This document shows positions 35,721-46,211 of a stretch of DNA of 64,000 nt, in pieces. Each line of letters opens with the position of its first letter. The stretch's first letter is position 1. The stretch is from positions 432,698-496,697 of the forward strand of contig ML213512.1 of NCBI GenBank assembly GCA_004369045.1. The letters run 5' to 3'. Position numbers and translations under genes: made by a program. This stretch comes from Heliocybe sulcata (lineage: Eukaryota; Basidiomycota; Agaricomycetes; Gloeophyllales; Gloeophyllaceae). Below the pieces are notes generated by a model. It did not search any database and was not told where the DNA came from. It saw only the letters and a program-made list of their open reading frames with translations.

Positions 35721-37666
35721 CTACCTTGTCCCTCGGCGACGCATCTGCCTTGTATCACGTCGAGTAGGACGCCTCTGTCTTGGACCAGGAGGCGCTTCCG
35801 AGGCTCGTAGGAGGGAGACTAGGGCTACTTTGGGCAGCAGGACGATGCCTTGCTCAAAAGGCGCCCCAGCCTCCATTCCGCCCTTCTCGCGTCGCATCAG
35901 GCCCAACTGAGTGGTGCATAGGACGTGAACACCGTTGCTATCTGACAAGTCGTCTCCTCCATCCTCCTCCATGCGTTGAGGATCAAAGGGCTCTCCCGGT
36001 CGCACTAGCAACACAGTATAATCACAAGACGTGATAGACTCGCCGATCACATTCCGTATGCGAAACGAGAGCTGGATTATCCTGGCAAGGCGGCGTTCTA
36101 TGGTTCCGAGGATTCGTGACCAGAGCTCATCGCCGACGCACCCAGTTACGCGACAGACCTGCTGAATAGCTTGTCTTGCTTTGGCCAACAAGTCCTGATA
36201 CTGTGTGTCGCCGTCCCTGCATTGTCGCCGCATGTGCTCCCGAGCCAAAGAGCGCCAACGACCCGCGACACTATGAGGTTCTAGAGGAAAGTAAGTCGTT
36301 ACTGCACTTTTGAGAGGCGAAATCACTGACGGTTAGCCAGAATGCTTTCGTACAGGTTCTTGTAGGCAATGTCTTCCTGCTCAGACTCTTCATTCGCCCG
36401 CGGCATGCCGTTCGCGAAGCCCAGCGTCCAGCTACTTATTATGCGCTCACTCCACAGACAGACCGTGCACTCGATCGCAGCTAAAAGCACAGACGTGTCC
36501 TCAGTCGTCGCCAGGGCCTCTGCTAGAGTTTGCCCTAGAGATAGCCGAACGTCGTCTTGATACTGGGCTATCTGCGCTGGCTCGCTTCGATTGCGGAGGT
36601 CGACCGCATCCATTACAGTGGCCCCGAGGTGGAGCGTATCTGCGTTGAGATCGTCGAACATGTTCTTGATCTCCATGGCGAACATTGGTTCCACGGGTTT
36701 CAGGAACTTCTCCGCGAAACGGAGCTGCTTAGTGCGGTCCTGTAGAAGCCTTCCCTGGTCTTCATACGCCCTTGCCAGGGCCGCATAAGGCGCGGGCGCC
36801 TCTTCTGCTCCTGTTCTCTTCTCTTGCCGCAGGGTATGTAACTCCTGCTCGAGCGCTCTTCGTTTGCGGACCTCCTCGTCCAATCGTCTATCCCTATCCT
36901 CGACGCTCCTGTTCGCCGCCTCCAATACCTCCTCAGTTTGCTCCCTCTTCAGCTGTGAAGCGAGCAACTCCTGCTCCAACGATGTGCGCTTTCGGGATTC
37001 GTCGTCGAGCTGCCTATCCCGGTCCTCTACGTCTCTTCTCATCGCCTGCAAATCTTCCTGGGTTTGCTGGTCCATTTCCTGCGCAGCGTGCAATTCCTGC
37101 TCGACTGCTCTTCGCCTTTGAACCTCTGCATGGAGCTGCCTAGCCCGCTCCTCGACCTCTCTCTTCACGGCGTCCAGCACCCCCTGCGTTTGCTTTCTCT
37201 CTTGCTGAGAAGTGTGCGATTCCTGCTCTAGCGTTCTTCGGGTTCGCATCTCGTCCTCGAGCTGCCTATCAACGTCTTCTATATATCTCGTCAAAGCCTT
37301 CAACTCCTCCTCCTTCTTTTGTTGCTCCGCTGTTGCCTCTTCCTTCTGCTGCTGCACAGTATGTAGTCTCTGCTCCAACTCTCTTCGTCTTCGTGCTTCA
37401 TCTTCCAGCCCCCTCTCCAGATCCTCTAATCTCCCTTTCGCGACCTCCAAGGCATCCTCTGAGTAGCGCGGTGCCTGCTCTGGCGCGCTTATCTCGTCAT
37501 CATCCCTGTCCCTGCTCTGGCCCTCATGCTCGACGTCTTGCTGTCCATTCGTGCGGTTTGTTCGTGCCTGACGTTCTAAGAACCTTATGACTGGCAACAG
37601 TATGGAGAGTAGGATATGCGCTGCACCGATCTTCACCCTACGAAGAAAACATCGAATCCCAGGCAT
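35721..37666 (-). CDS. CC-family coiled-coil protein, copy 3, with expanded 42-residue coiled-coil repeats
   Basis: The start at 37666 gives MPGIRCFLRRVKIGA, then a hydrophobic patch AAHILLSILLPVIRFLE (possible membrane-associated helix), an acidic linker, and about 205 residues of near-perfect coiled coil in tandem repeats (residues 81-287). The family core follows: LRFAEKFLKPVEPMFAMEIK, NMFDDLNADTLHLGATVMDAVDL, VCLWSERIISSWTLG. The conserved intron precedes PHSVAGRWRSLAREHMRR. The second exon has GCVGDELWSRILGTIERRLA, IRNVIGESITSCDYTVLLV, EPFDPQRMEEDGGDD, VHVLCTTQLGLMRREK and LPKVALVSLLRASE. About 645 aa. It lies head-to-head with Hsp70-like copy 2 (493 bp between start codons). Biochemical role unknown; the coiled coil suggests oligomerisation. 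Confidence 0.8.
36806..37426 (-). repeat. Tandem coding repeat: 42-residue (six-heptad) coiled-coil units
   Basis: Residues 81-287 of CC copy 3. The first unit is 49 residues (seven heptads, residues 81-129), then three units of exactly 42 residues (130-171, 172-213, 214-255) and a partial fifth. The shared pattern is ED.DRQL.DE.RKR..LEQEL....R.QT...L.A..R.V. Unit lengths are whole heptads, so the coiled-coil register is preserved through the expansion. Confidence 0.85.
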
Positions 37667-38159
37667 TGTCCTACAATAGCGCGAGACGGAAGGTCATACC
37701 AGGGTGAGCTGCCAGTTCCAGAGGACGTGCGCGGTCTGCATGCACAAGCTAGTTGCTTCAGAGTAGCCCTTGAGCTGCGATAGAGTCTTCGTATCCGACT
37801 ATACTCCGCCTGCTGCGCCAACGCTCAGCATGGCCATAGGTCGGTCAGTGGTTCTTAATGAAGACTGGCATCCCTAATGCGCAGGTCAACGCCGTCGCCT
37901 CGGAGAACTACAGGGATGGGCTACGATCCAATGGCCTTGCATGCGGCAACTGCGTGTACCATCGTCTTCATGTCCGGCACCCTGCACGTAGCTGCGCTCA
38001 GTCCATATGTCCTCATTCTGTGCGGAAGTACAATGAGTCCTTCCTATGGAAGGGACTCTGCTGAAGGCATGCACCAAGGCCCACAGGCACTGCGTCCCTA
38101 TGGTATCGCTTATAAGATACCTGTCTTTTTGCGATGACGTTCCGTTATAGCCTCTCACC
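37667..38159. promoter_or_regulatory. Divergent intergenic region of the CC3/Hsp70-2 module
   Basis: 493 bp between the two start codons on opposite strands. TATA-like CTTATAAGATA lies near 38108, about 50 bp upstream of the Hsp70-like start. Short frames inside it are not supported. Confidence 0.45.
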
Positions 38160-40599
38160 ATGTCTAAGCTCCAGACGCCGTACGGGGGGTCTAATCGCAA
38201 GCTTTTGATTGCTCTAGATATCGGTACAACGTGCAGTGCCGTCTCTTATACCATTCTCGATCCTGGTGAAATACCGGAAATTCGGAGAGTACCAACGTAT
38301 GTTTCATATGCGACTCATTAGTTGCCTCTCAGAACTTTGCTCTCAGGTTCCCGGGTTTGAACGGTTCACGAGCAGATGCCAAGCTGCCTTCAGTACTCTA
38401 CTACAATGCAAAGGGTGATGTCCAGGCCGTTGGCTATGAAGCTGAAGACGCGTTTGAAACCGGGAAAGCCGAAGATGAGGACTGGATTCGGGTTGAATGG
38501 TGGGTACGCCCGCTGAAATCCGGAGGTCACTCTCACAGATAGAATACAGGTTCAAACTCCACCTGCGTCCTAGGGGGTTAAGCGATCCGCATATACAAGA
38601 TGAATCCATACCACCGATTCCGGAGAACAAGACAGTCACAGAAGTACTTGCAGATTTCCTTCGATATCTCTTTGAATGCGCCAAGCGCTACATAACGACG
38701 ACGTATACAGGTGGCGACGAAGTCCTCAAATTATTCGAAGGCGGTACAGAGTTTGTCATGGGACATCCCAATGGTTGGGGTGGTTTCCAGCAGCAGAACA
38801 TGCGCCAGGCGGCGGTCAAAGCCGGGCTAGTACCCAGCATGGATGCCGCAGGAGATCGGATCCAATTTGTGACTGAAGGAGAAGCGAGTCTATACTACTG
38901 CTTGACGGATACCTCTACATCTGACCACATCAAGGTGGGATTTCCGCGCTTCTCATGCGAACATCCTACTGACGTGCGTTTGGCCCTCTTAGCCTGGAAA
39001 CAGAATTATGATTGTGGATGCGGGAGGAGGCACTGTAGACCTGAGCTCTTACCTTATCAAGCAGGTAGGACCTATAAAGCTGGAAGAAGTTGCCTCGCCT
39101 AGCTGTACATGAGCCGTCCACCTTTCTCTGCCAGATCTAACCCTTCCTCTGGCAGGTCGTCTACAGGGATCGGTATTCGTCGACGACCGAGCCAAGTCGT
39201 ACATTCGTGGTGAGTATCCGGTATCACCGAGTTCGCGCTCTGACAGCTTCCTTGCATCCGGTAGAGAAACTCAGGGGCTCTAGCTACGACGATCCTGAAG
39301 ATATCAACCTCATTGCTCGGCGTTTCGGAGAAACGGGGAAGCGTTCGTTCGAGAGTGTTGATCAAGTGGTGATTATTCCATTTGGCGGCACTCGTGACAA
39401 TCAGCCAAAGTACGGAATTATAAAAGGGAAGTTGAAATTGCAAGGGTAGGTCAGAAGGTCGGATGTTGATAATCAAGCTTACTGACGAGTTGATGGATTA
39501 GTGACGAGGTCCATCCCTTCTTCAATCCCTCTATCGAAGCGATATTGGACGCTATACGAGATCAGCGTCGGGAAGGTGGAGATATAAAGGTGCGATCTTG
39601 AGCGCTTATGCTCTGCGGGGGCATTCAGAACCAAGGACAGACGGTATTCTTTGTCGGAGGTTTCTCCACCAACCGGTACCTGTTTGACACCTTGCGCGCA
39701 AGACTAGCAGCTATTGGCATCGACGCCTCTCGTCCGGATGGATACACGTAAGTAACCGCAGCTCCGAAGCATTGGCAGACCGGAGCTCATACACGACCTC
39801 CAGGAATAAGGCAGTCGCTGATGGCGCAGTGGCCTTCTACACGGAGAATGTGGTGACCGTGCGGTTCGCCCGTGTCGCATACGGCACTCGAGGTATCAGA
39901 ACGTACGACCGGACGAATCAAGAGCATAGAGCAAGGACACACGCGGTCATTCGAAGTGCGACAGGCATCGAGAATCTTCCTAATGCATTCCATTGCATTC
40001 TTCCTAAAGTGAGCACGAAATTGACTGAATACGACCATGTCTGACATAACTTCGTTTCCAAGGGGAGCAGGGTGGTACATGACCGCGAGCATGTGGAGAC
40101 CTTTGCATTCGAAGTAAAGGACAAGAACTCCTTAAGAGACTCTGATATCACGCTCGTCACCTATAGTGGATGCTCTCCAGAACCACGGTGGACGGACGTA
40201 GACAGCGGTGAGTGGAATTCAATGATCAAAAGAAAGAGACTAACTGCAGTCCAGCTTCATACCGTGAATTAGGAAGAATCCGCGCTCCTGTATCTCAGAA
40301 CTCGCACTTGCTCCAACTCGTCGATGACGGCAAAGGTCGCCAATTTTATCGTTTCATCTTCCGCGTGGTATTGAAACTGGGACTCACTGAGCTTAAGGCG
40401 TGTATCGCGTGGACCGAGAATGTCAGTACAAGTTATTTTCTTGATCTTCCTGAGACAAACTGATCATTCTTCGCTTGCTTTGTTATAGGGTCAAGAGAAA
40501 AGGTACGCACGGGCATCCGTTGTGGGATTATGGGCGCCCTAAAATCAATATTACAGGAGTCCAATATCCATCGTGTATGTTCGTCCTGAGGTCGATTAG
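38160..40599 (+). CDS. Hsp70/HSP12A-like ATPase, copy 2
   Basis: The start at 38160 gives MSKLQTPYGGSNRK, then phosphate-1 LLIALDIGTTCSAVSYTILD. Spliced exons continue TFPGLNGSRADAKLPSVLYY, a helical segment (ESIPPIPENKTVTEVLADFL), FVMGHPNGWGGFQQQN, FVTEGEASLYYCL, phosphate-2 IMIVDAGGGTVDLSSYLIK, EKLRGSSYDDPEDINLIARR, TVFFVGGFSTNRYLFDTL, NKAVADGAVAFYTENVVTV and KLGLTELKACIAWTEN. The short final exon after GQEKR reads SPISIVYVRPEVD. Intron positions match copies 1 and 3. Its N-terminal loop replaces the FSG of copy 3 with CSA. Frames are open throughout. Divergent from CC copy 3. ATPase fold assigned from motifs; client unknown. Confidence 0.87.
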
Positions 40600-41409
40600 A
40601 ATAGCAGCTCGTAAGCGCGCGGCTAGGATCATCCAGCGTATGTGATGGTCCCTGGCAGAGGCCCGAGTGTACAGACGTCTTTAGATATGCTACTAGTTGG
40701 GCTGATCAAGTACTGAAGTTGGCGGACTATATGGATCCGTCAAGGGTTTGTTATACTGTTATATAGTACATATGCCATGGGTATCTAGAGACTCGTCCCT
40801 TGATCACGAGACGCGCACACGCGCGTCGGACACTTTGGGCGCTCGGCATACACAGTAATATGCGTGCGTTCTCATCCCGATTCCCAACTGCCCACCAGGT
40901 GATTTAGGTCGACCAGCTGGCTCGCTCGTAATTTCGATGCTATGTACTATGTGCCAAGGAGCGCCCACGACTTTTGCCGCTAAAAATCCAATTAATACAT
41001 CGATCTGGCCCGCGGGTCGTATTAATATTGCTGCTTGCTATTGCAGTCCGCCGACCCTTGACAGTACAAATTCTCGCAAGCAGCAAGCGCCAGTTCTCTC
41101 TCCAATATAAGGCCTGGCTCGTTTCTGCCGACTCGGGGTCTTCGGCGAGGCAATATAGCCTGTCCGTCAGTGCAGGACTAGGTATCGCAATTCAGTGGTT
41201 TCATCGAGCTTTCACTGTTCGTAGATTGTTCGTGGAAGATACGTATTTCCAAGGGTAAGCCAGATCAAGGTGAGTTTACATAGTCGTCCAGGCGTACAAC
41301 TCCCATATCGCAGCGGCGGCCATGTACAGAAATATCAAGAACTAGCAGGCCTCATGTCATTCTCCGAATGCACTCTCCTTCGGCTACGTTTACCAACTGT
41401 CGTGGAGAC
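40600..41409. other. Intergenic region, no gene supported
   Basis: Lies between the 3' ends of Hsp70-like copy 2 and CC copy 4. The frame at 40974-41258 (plus) lacks recognisable features. Nothing else seen. Confidence 0.45.
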
Positions 41410-42833
41410 CTAGTCTCGGGCACGCTTCTGCCTCATACGCGCCCTGTCCTTGCCACCTGAAGAGCCGTCTTTGCGCGCCGCATGACGGGCATGCTCGCCT
41501 GATCGCGGCTCCCTAGCGCGTTCGGCCCGTCTCGCGTGCGTCTGTTCCTCTGAAGAGTGGAGAAGAGAGACTAGCGCCACTTTTGCCTTCAGGATGATAT
41601 CTGTGTGGAACTCTGGCTCGCTGTTTGTTGTGCCCAGTCTCTCTCTTCGCATCAACCCCAGCTCTGTAGTGCACAAAACAGACGGATCCGTTCGCTTTAA
41701 GGGTTCTCCTCTATCCTGCTCCATGCACTGTGGGTCTGCCTGGTTCTTCGACGTGTACAGCAGCGTATAATAATCGTAGGAAGTAACTTCCTCTCCTATT
41801 ATGTTCCGGAGGCGCAGGGCCAGCTCGACTATGGCAGCTAAAGCATCGTGGCTGGCGCATTTGATGTCCTGCCAACCCGAGGCGTCAACACAGCCAGTGG
41901 CTTCACAAACGGATTGGATTGCCATCTGTGTGCTTGCCATCCAGTGATCGATCTCTGCTTTTTCTTCTGTGGTACATCGCCGCAAATGCTCGCGAGCTAA
42001 GGATCGCCAACGACCGGCTACTGCCTGCGGTTCTGTGCGGACATATATCAGCTCTCACATCATGCAAGGAAGTGGGGCCACGGACGGTGTGCTCGAATGC
42101 TCCGGTAGGTCTCTTGATAAGCCATGCTGATGTACTCTTGCTCGCGTTCTCCATGGATAGGCCAGCCGCGGATCATATCGGCAGAAGAGAGGCACATGAT
42201 AGCCTGTAGCGCAGCCGATACGACGGACGAGTCGTCAGTCTTGGCCAACGCTCGCACGACTTCACGCCCCAGGAAGTGATGAATAGAGTCCTGGACCATC
42301 CTCGCGTTGCCGCGACTCGTCTTGTCGAGATCAATGGCATCTGCTATGGTTGCTGCTGTCTGGAAGATATCCGCGTTGAGATCGCAAATCATGGTCTTGA
42401 TTTCGGCGGCGGAGGTCGTATCTGCCTTCGTTAGAAACGTCTGGGCGACCTGAAGTTCTGCAGTGCGGGCTTCAAGTAGCTTCTCTTGTTCCGCCAACCG
42501 CTTTTCCAGTGTCATCCGGTGCCCATCGAGGTGCGATATGCGCTGATCGCGACTAGCTAGGGCAGCCCTCCACTCGGCAACGCATGTGATATTTTCTTGT
42601 TGTACACGACGCAATTCGGATTCCACCATTATCCTCCTCTCTTGTTCTTCAGCTATCGAGGCATCGCGATCTTGTACTGCTCTCATCCATCCCTGCAGCT
42701 CATGTACAGCTCGGGGGTCCGCGCGTATTTGATCTGTTGCTTCTACCCCATTGGTCTGGGCATGCCTCAGCGTAGCCATCTGGTCGGCTTCGTACAGCTG
42801 TGTCGTGCTCCAAGGGAAAGTGAAAGAGAACAT
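41410..42833 (-). CDS. CC-family coiled-coil protein, copy 4
   Basis: Taken from the ATG at 42833 (MFSFTFPWSTTQLYEADQ). A possible upstream in-frame-like segment MPVLSSFRAFLSTMLPQ at about 43024 recalls the N-termini of copies 1 and 3, but I found no clean splice to it. Coiled coil about residues 45-135. Core AELQVAQTFLTKADTTSAAE, IKTMICDLNADIFQTAATIA, ending MIRGWPIHGE. The family intron lies before PQAVAGRWRSLAREHLRR. The second exon has CEATGCVDASGW, ALRLRNIIGEEVTSYDYYTL, SVLCTTELGLMRRER and KAKVALVSLLHSSEE, with a basic tail. Closest in the window to copy 1 in the core. Head-to-head with Hsp70-like copy 3. Function unknown. Confidence 0.75.
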
Positions 42834-43243
42834 CGCAGGATCTCAAGGCTCGCTGCTGAGAGTAAGGGGATGCGGCTGGCCCCGTGCTGTATGAGAGCAA
42901 GTGAATCGTCAGCGCTCAGCATCCAGCTCCAATTCTTGCAATGCTCGTTCTACCCCCGGAAGCGGCGTTGATGCTGCACGTTGAGGCAGCATGGTCGATA
43001 AGAAGGCTCTAAATGAAGATAGAACTGGCATCTTCGTATTATCGTACCAACGATACGGGTCTACTGTATTCACTTCAGATACAGTCCATATTTGTATTGG
43101 GTCGTTCAATTCGCCCGACTTCCCCGCAGCCATGAGGCCGCGGCGCCTCATGCGCTCCTAGGCCCTATAAGACCCTCTTGCTAAGACTCATCTCTGGATA
43201 AAGTTCCTCCTTTGCCTGCAGGGTTGCTCTATTCTGCTCTCTA
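42834..43243. promoter_or_regulatory. Divergent intergenic region of the CC4/Hsp70-3 module
   Basis: 410 bp between start codons (or about 220 bp if CC copy 4 starts further upstream). Contains the inverted repeat at 43131-43152 and a TATA-like CCCTATAAGACC near 43164, about 75 bp before the Hsp70-like start. Confidence 0.45.
43131..43152. promoter_or_regulatory. Inverted repeat CATGAGGC...GCCTCATG in the divergent promoter
   Basis: Two perfect 8-bp arms around a 6-bp GC centre (CGCGGC), lying just upstream of the TATA-like box of Hsp70-like copy 3. The dyad could bind a dimeric regulator; this is inference from symmetry and position. Confidence 0.35.
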
Positions 43244-45716
43244 ATGCCGCCCTCTCAGTCTCGCGAACCGTACGACGGCTCTAGCCGCAAGCTCGTTCTC
43301 GCCTTGGACGTTGGTACAACTTTCAGTGGAATATCGTACGCTATCTTGGATCCCGGGGAAGTCCCGAAGATATTGACGGTGACATCGTATTACGGTTCTC
43401 GATGCCCCATTTTTCTTTGGGGTGACCATATCGTTTCTAGGTATCCTGGTCAAACAAGCACCGGAGGAGACTCCAAAATTCCTTCCGTCATGTACTACGA
43501 TGACGAAGGCGTTGTCCAAGCGGTTGGCCAAGAAGCAGAGAATTTGGCTGAGAGCGGAGAAGCAGAGGAGATGGAGTGGATCCGAGTTCAATGGCGCGTC
43601 TCTCTTCTGTTCGTGATGTCAGCAACGCTGATACCCGCGTACGCAGGTTCAAGCTGTGTCTTAGACCGAAAATGCTGAACGCTCCCCGTATCGCGGATGA
43701 CTTGCTGTCTCGACTTCCGGTGTTCAAGACTATCATTGATGTTTTCGCTGATTTCCTCTCATATCTCTTCACTTGTGCGAAGGATTACATCAGGACTGCC
43801 CATGCAGCTGGTGATGCGCTCCTCCGCTCGTTGGAAGGGAACATAGACTTCGTGATGGGGCATCCTAATGGGTGGGGTGGTTTACAGCAACAGCGAATGC
43901 GGAAGGCTGCTGTCGAGGCGGGACTAGTGCCTGATATGAAGGCCGCAGAGGACAGGATCCAGTTCGTGACTGAAGGGGAAGCCAGCCTGTACTACTGTCT
44001 GGAGAATGGCCTATCGTCCGACGCGATCAAGGTTCGATCTGTCTTATGTCTTGTCCCTGCAATTCTGACCAGTCCTCTCTTTAGCCGGACAACAAGATCA
44101 TGATTGTGGACGCAGGAGGCGGAACCATCGACCTCAGCTCTTATCGTATCACGAAGGCGAAGCCTATCAAAGTCGAAGAAGTTGCAATACCTGGCTGTGA
44201 GTGAGAATGCGCTGCGTAGGTTCACTGCAGCTCGGCACTAAATTTTCGTCAGGCCGTGTGCACGGCTCCGTCTTCGTCAACGAACGAGCTACTGCATTCC
44301 TTTTTGGTGCGTACAATGGGCTACTACAGTATCCGACTTATGTGCCGTGCCGAACTCTGTGGAGCAGAGAAACTCAAGGGTTCCATATACGATGATCCGC
44401 AAGACATCGACAACATCGTACGATCGTTTGAGAAGACCGTGAAGCGCAGGTTCAAAGCATCTAATGAGACAGTCCATATCCGTTTCGGATCAAGGAACGA
44501 CAACGACCCAGAGTACGGTATATCGAAGGGGATTATGAAGCTGACTGGGTACGTTTCCCCTTTCCCGTATTCCCGTCTCGCTGGAACGTGTCTCGATCAG
44601 GAACGAGGTATCACAGTTCTTTAACCCTTCAGTGGACGCCATAGTCGACGCTGTCCAGGAGCAAAGACGGCAAGAGGGAGATATAAAGGTGAAGTCATCA
44701 GTATCATTGGTTCCGCTTCGAGTTGCACCTGACCTCTAGCTACAGACAATATTCTTTGTTGGGGGTTTCGCTGCCAACGACTACCTGTTCAGCAAGCTGC
44801 GTGGAGAACTGGCAGGCACTGGCATCGAAATCTCTCGTCCTAATGGATACACGTACGTCTATACAATCCTACCTCCTTCGCAGCTGCTGTGGTCACTATG
44901 AACGGACCTTTTGCATGCCCAGTAACAAGGCAGTTGCCGACGGCGCACTGGTGTTCTACATGGACCATGTAGTGTGCACAAGGGTGGCTCGAACGATGTA
45001 TGGCACCAAAACGAGCGTAGCTTACGATCCTAATCAATGGGAGCACAAGATGCGCTCGCATAGTATCTTCAGCTGGCCGTCAGGGCGCAAGGCTTTGCCT
45101 CACGCATACACACTCATGGTCATCAAAGTAGGCAGTTTCTCGATTGGCATATACATACTAACATGCATTATCCTACTTAGGGAAGCAAGATCAACACGGA
45201 AGAAGAATACGTCAGCGACCTCTTCAGGGAGGCGATAGACCCAGATACCATAATCTATGGACTTGAATCCGAGGCTGTCGTCGCCTACAGTGGCGCTTCC
45301 ACTTACCCTCAGTGGACCGATGTCGAACCTGGTGAACCTGTCAGCTCTTGAGAGAGTAACGAACTAATCACACGTACCAGAATCATATCACACGCTCTGC
45401 ACCATTCGCGCTGACGTTTCACAGGCAGTTCAGTGCCTTAAACCCATGCTAGGTCCGAGGCGCCAAATTTACTACAGGTTCGACTTCAAGATTGTGCTGA
45501 AATTCGGACTCACGGAGCTCAAAGCTTATACGGCATGGACGGAAAACGTGAGCAGTCGCCTTGTTTACCGTCCTCGATGAGATAGCTAATCATCGTAATT
45601 AATTGTACCCGTCAGGGTGTGGAGAAAAGGTGTGACAGATTTCTTCGATCCCACTATCACTGCGCTGACCTAGGACCTGCAGAAGCCCGGCAAGCATTGT
45701 GTATTTGGAGGAGTGA
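43244..45716 (+). CDS. Hsp70/HSP12A-like ATPase, copy 3
   Basis: The start at 43244 gives MPPSQSREPYDGSSRK, then phosphate-1 LVLALDVGTTFSGISYAILD. After the first intron: YPGQTSTGGDSKIPSVMYYD and QAVGQEAENLAES. Then FVMGHPNGWGGLQQQRM, FVTEGEASLYYCLENGLSSD, phosphate-2 IMIVDAGGGTIDLSSYRIT, KPIKVEEVAIPGC|GRVHGSVFVNERATAFLFG, EKLKGSIYDDPQDIDNIVRS, TIFFVGGFAANDYLFSKL, NKAVADGALVFYMDHVVCT and KFGLTELKAYTAWTEN. The last short exon after VEKR reads TCRSPASIVYLEE. All joins keep the frame; looks intact. Much closer to copy 1 than to copy 2 in the middle third (LRSLEG, LSSDAIK). Divergent from CC copy 4. Confidence 0.87.
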
Positions 45717-46211
45717 TAGGGTCGCCGCAGTGGCAGTATTGTTGTTTTTGCTAGGGTCATAAGTGCCTCCGACGACTGTTCGCTCCTAGTTATTTGAACG
45801 TTCTGGAACATGCGTACCTACAGGCAATGTATGAATTGCAAGGCTCGCATGGATTACATTTCTCTAGATTATCCGAAGGTCCTGGTGACTTCGCCTAAGA
45901 GGCCCTGTATATGGGCCCAATAGCAAGGGATGTCACTTCTATATGCAACTTAAAGCTTGAGCACTTGAGCCTGCTTCCATGTAGCAGCTATAAGAGCGGG
46001 ATCGAGGGCGCTGCCTCGCGAGACACATGCACGACAAGAGCATGGAGCAGCTAGCCACCCCACGAGTTTAAGATGAATGGATATTACATTGTGTCTTTAG
46101 GTCGTTAGTACGATGCAAATACCATAAACTGCTCGCGCCAGTCCCATGTACCAAAACTGCAACCATACGTCAATCGGACGGCATAATTCTAGTCTAGGCG
46201 AGACCTCACCT
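45717..46211. other. Convergent intergenic region before CCT8
   Basis: No gene seen; only 3' flanks of Hsp70-like copy 3 and CCT8. Confidence 0.5.

Noticed and set aside
40974-41258. 94-codon plus-strand open frame between two modules
   Set aside because: No recognisable similarity or start context; low support.
7030-45716. CC/Hsp70-like pairs as a prokaryotic-style toxin-antitoxin system
   Set aside because: Neither product resembles a known toxin or antitoxin; only the paired arrangement is similar, so no such function is claimed.
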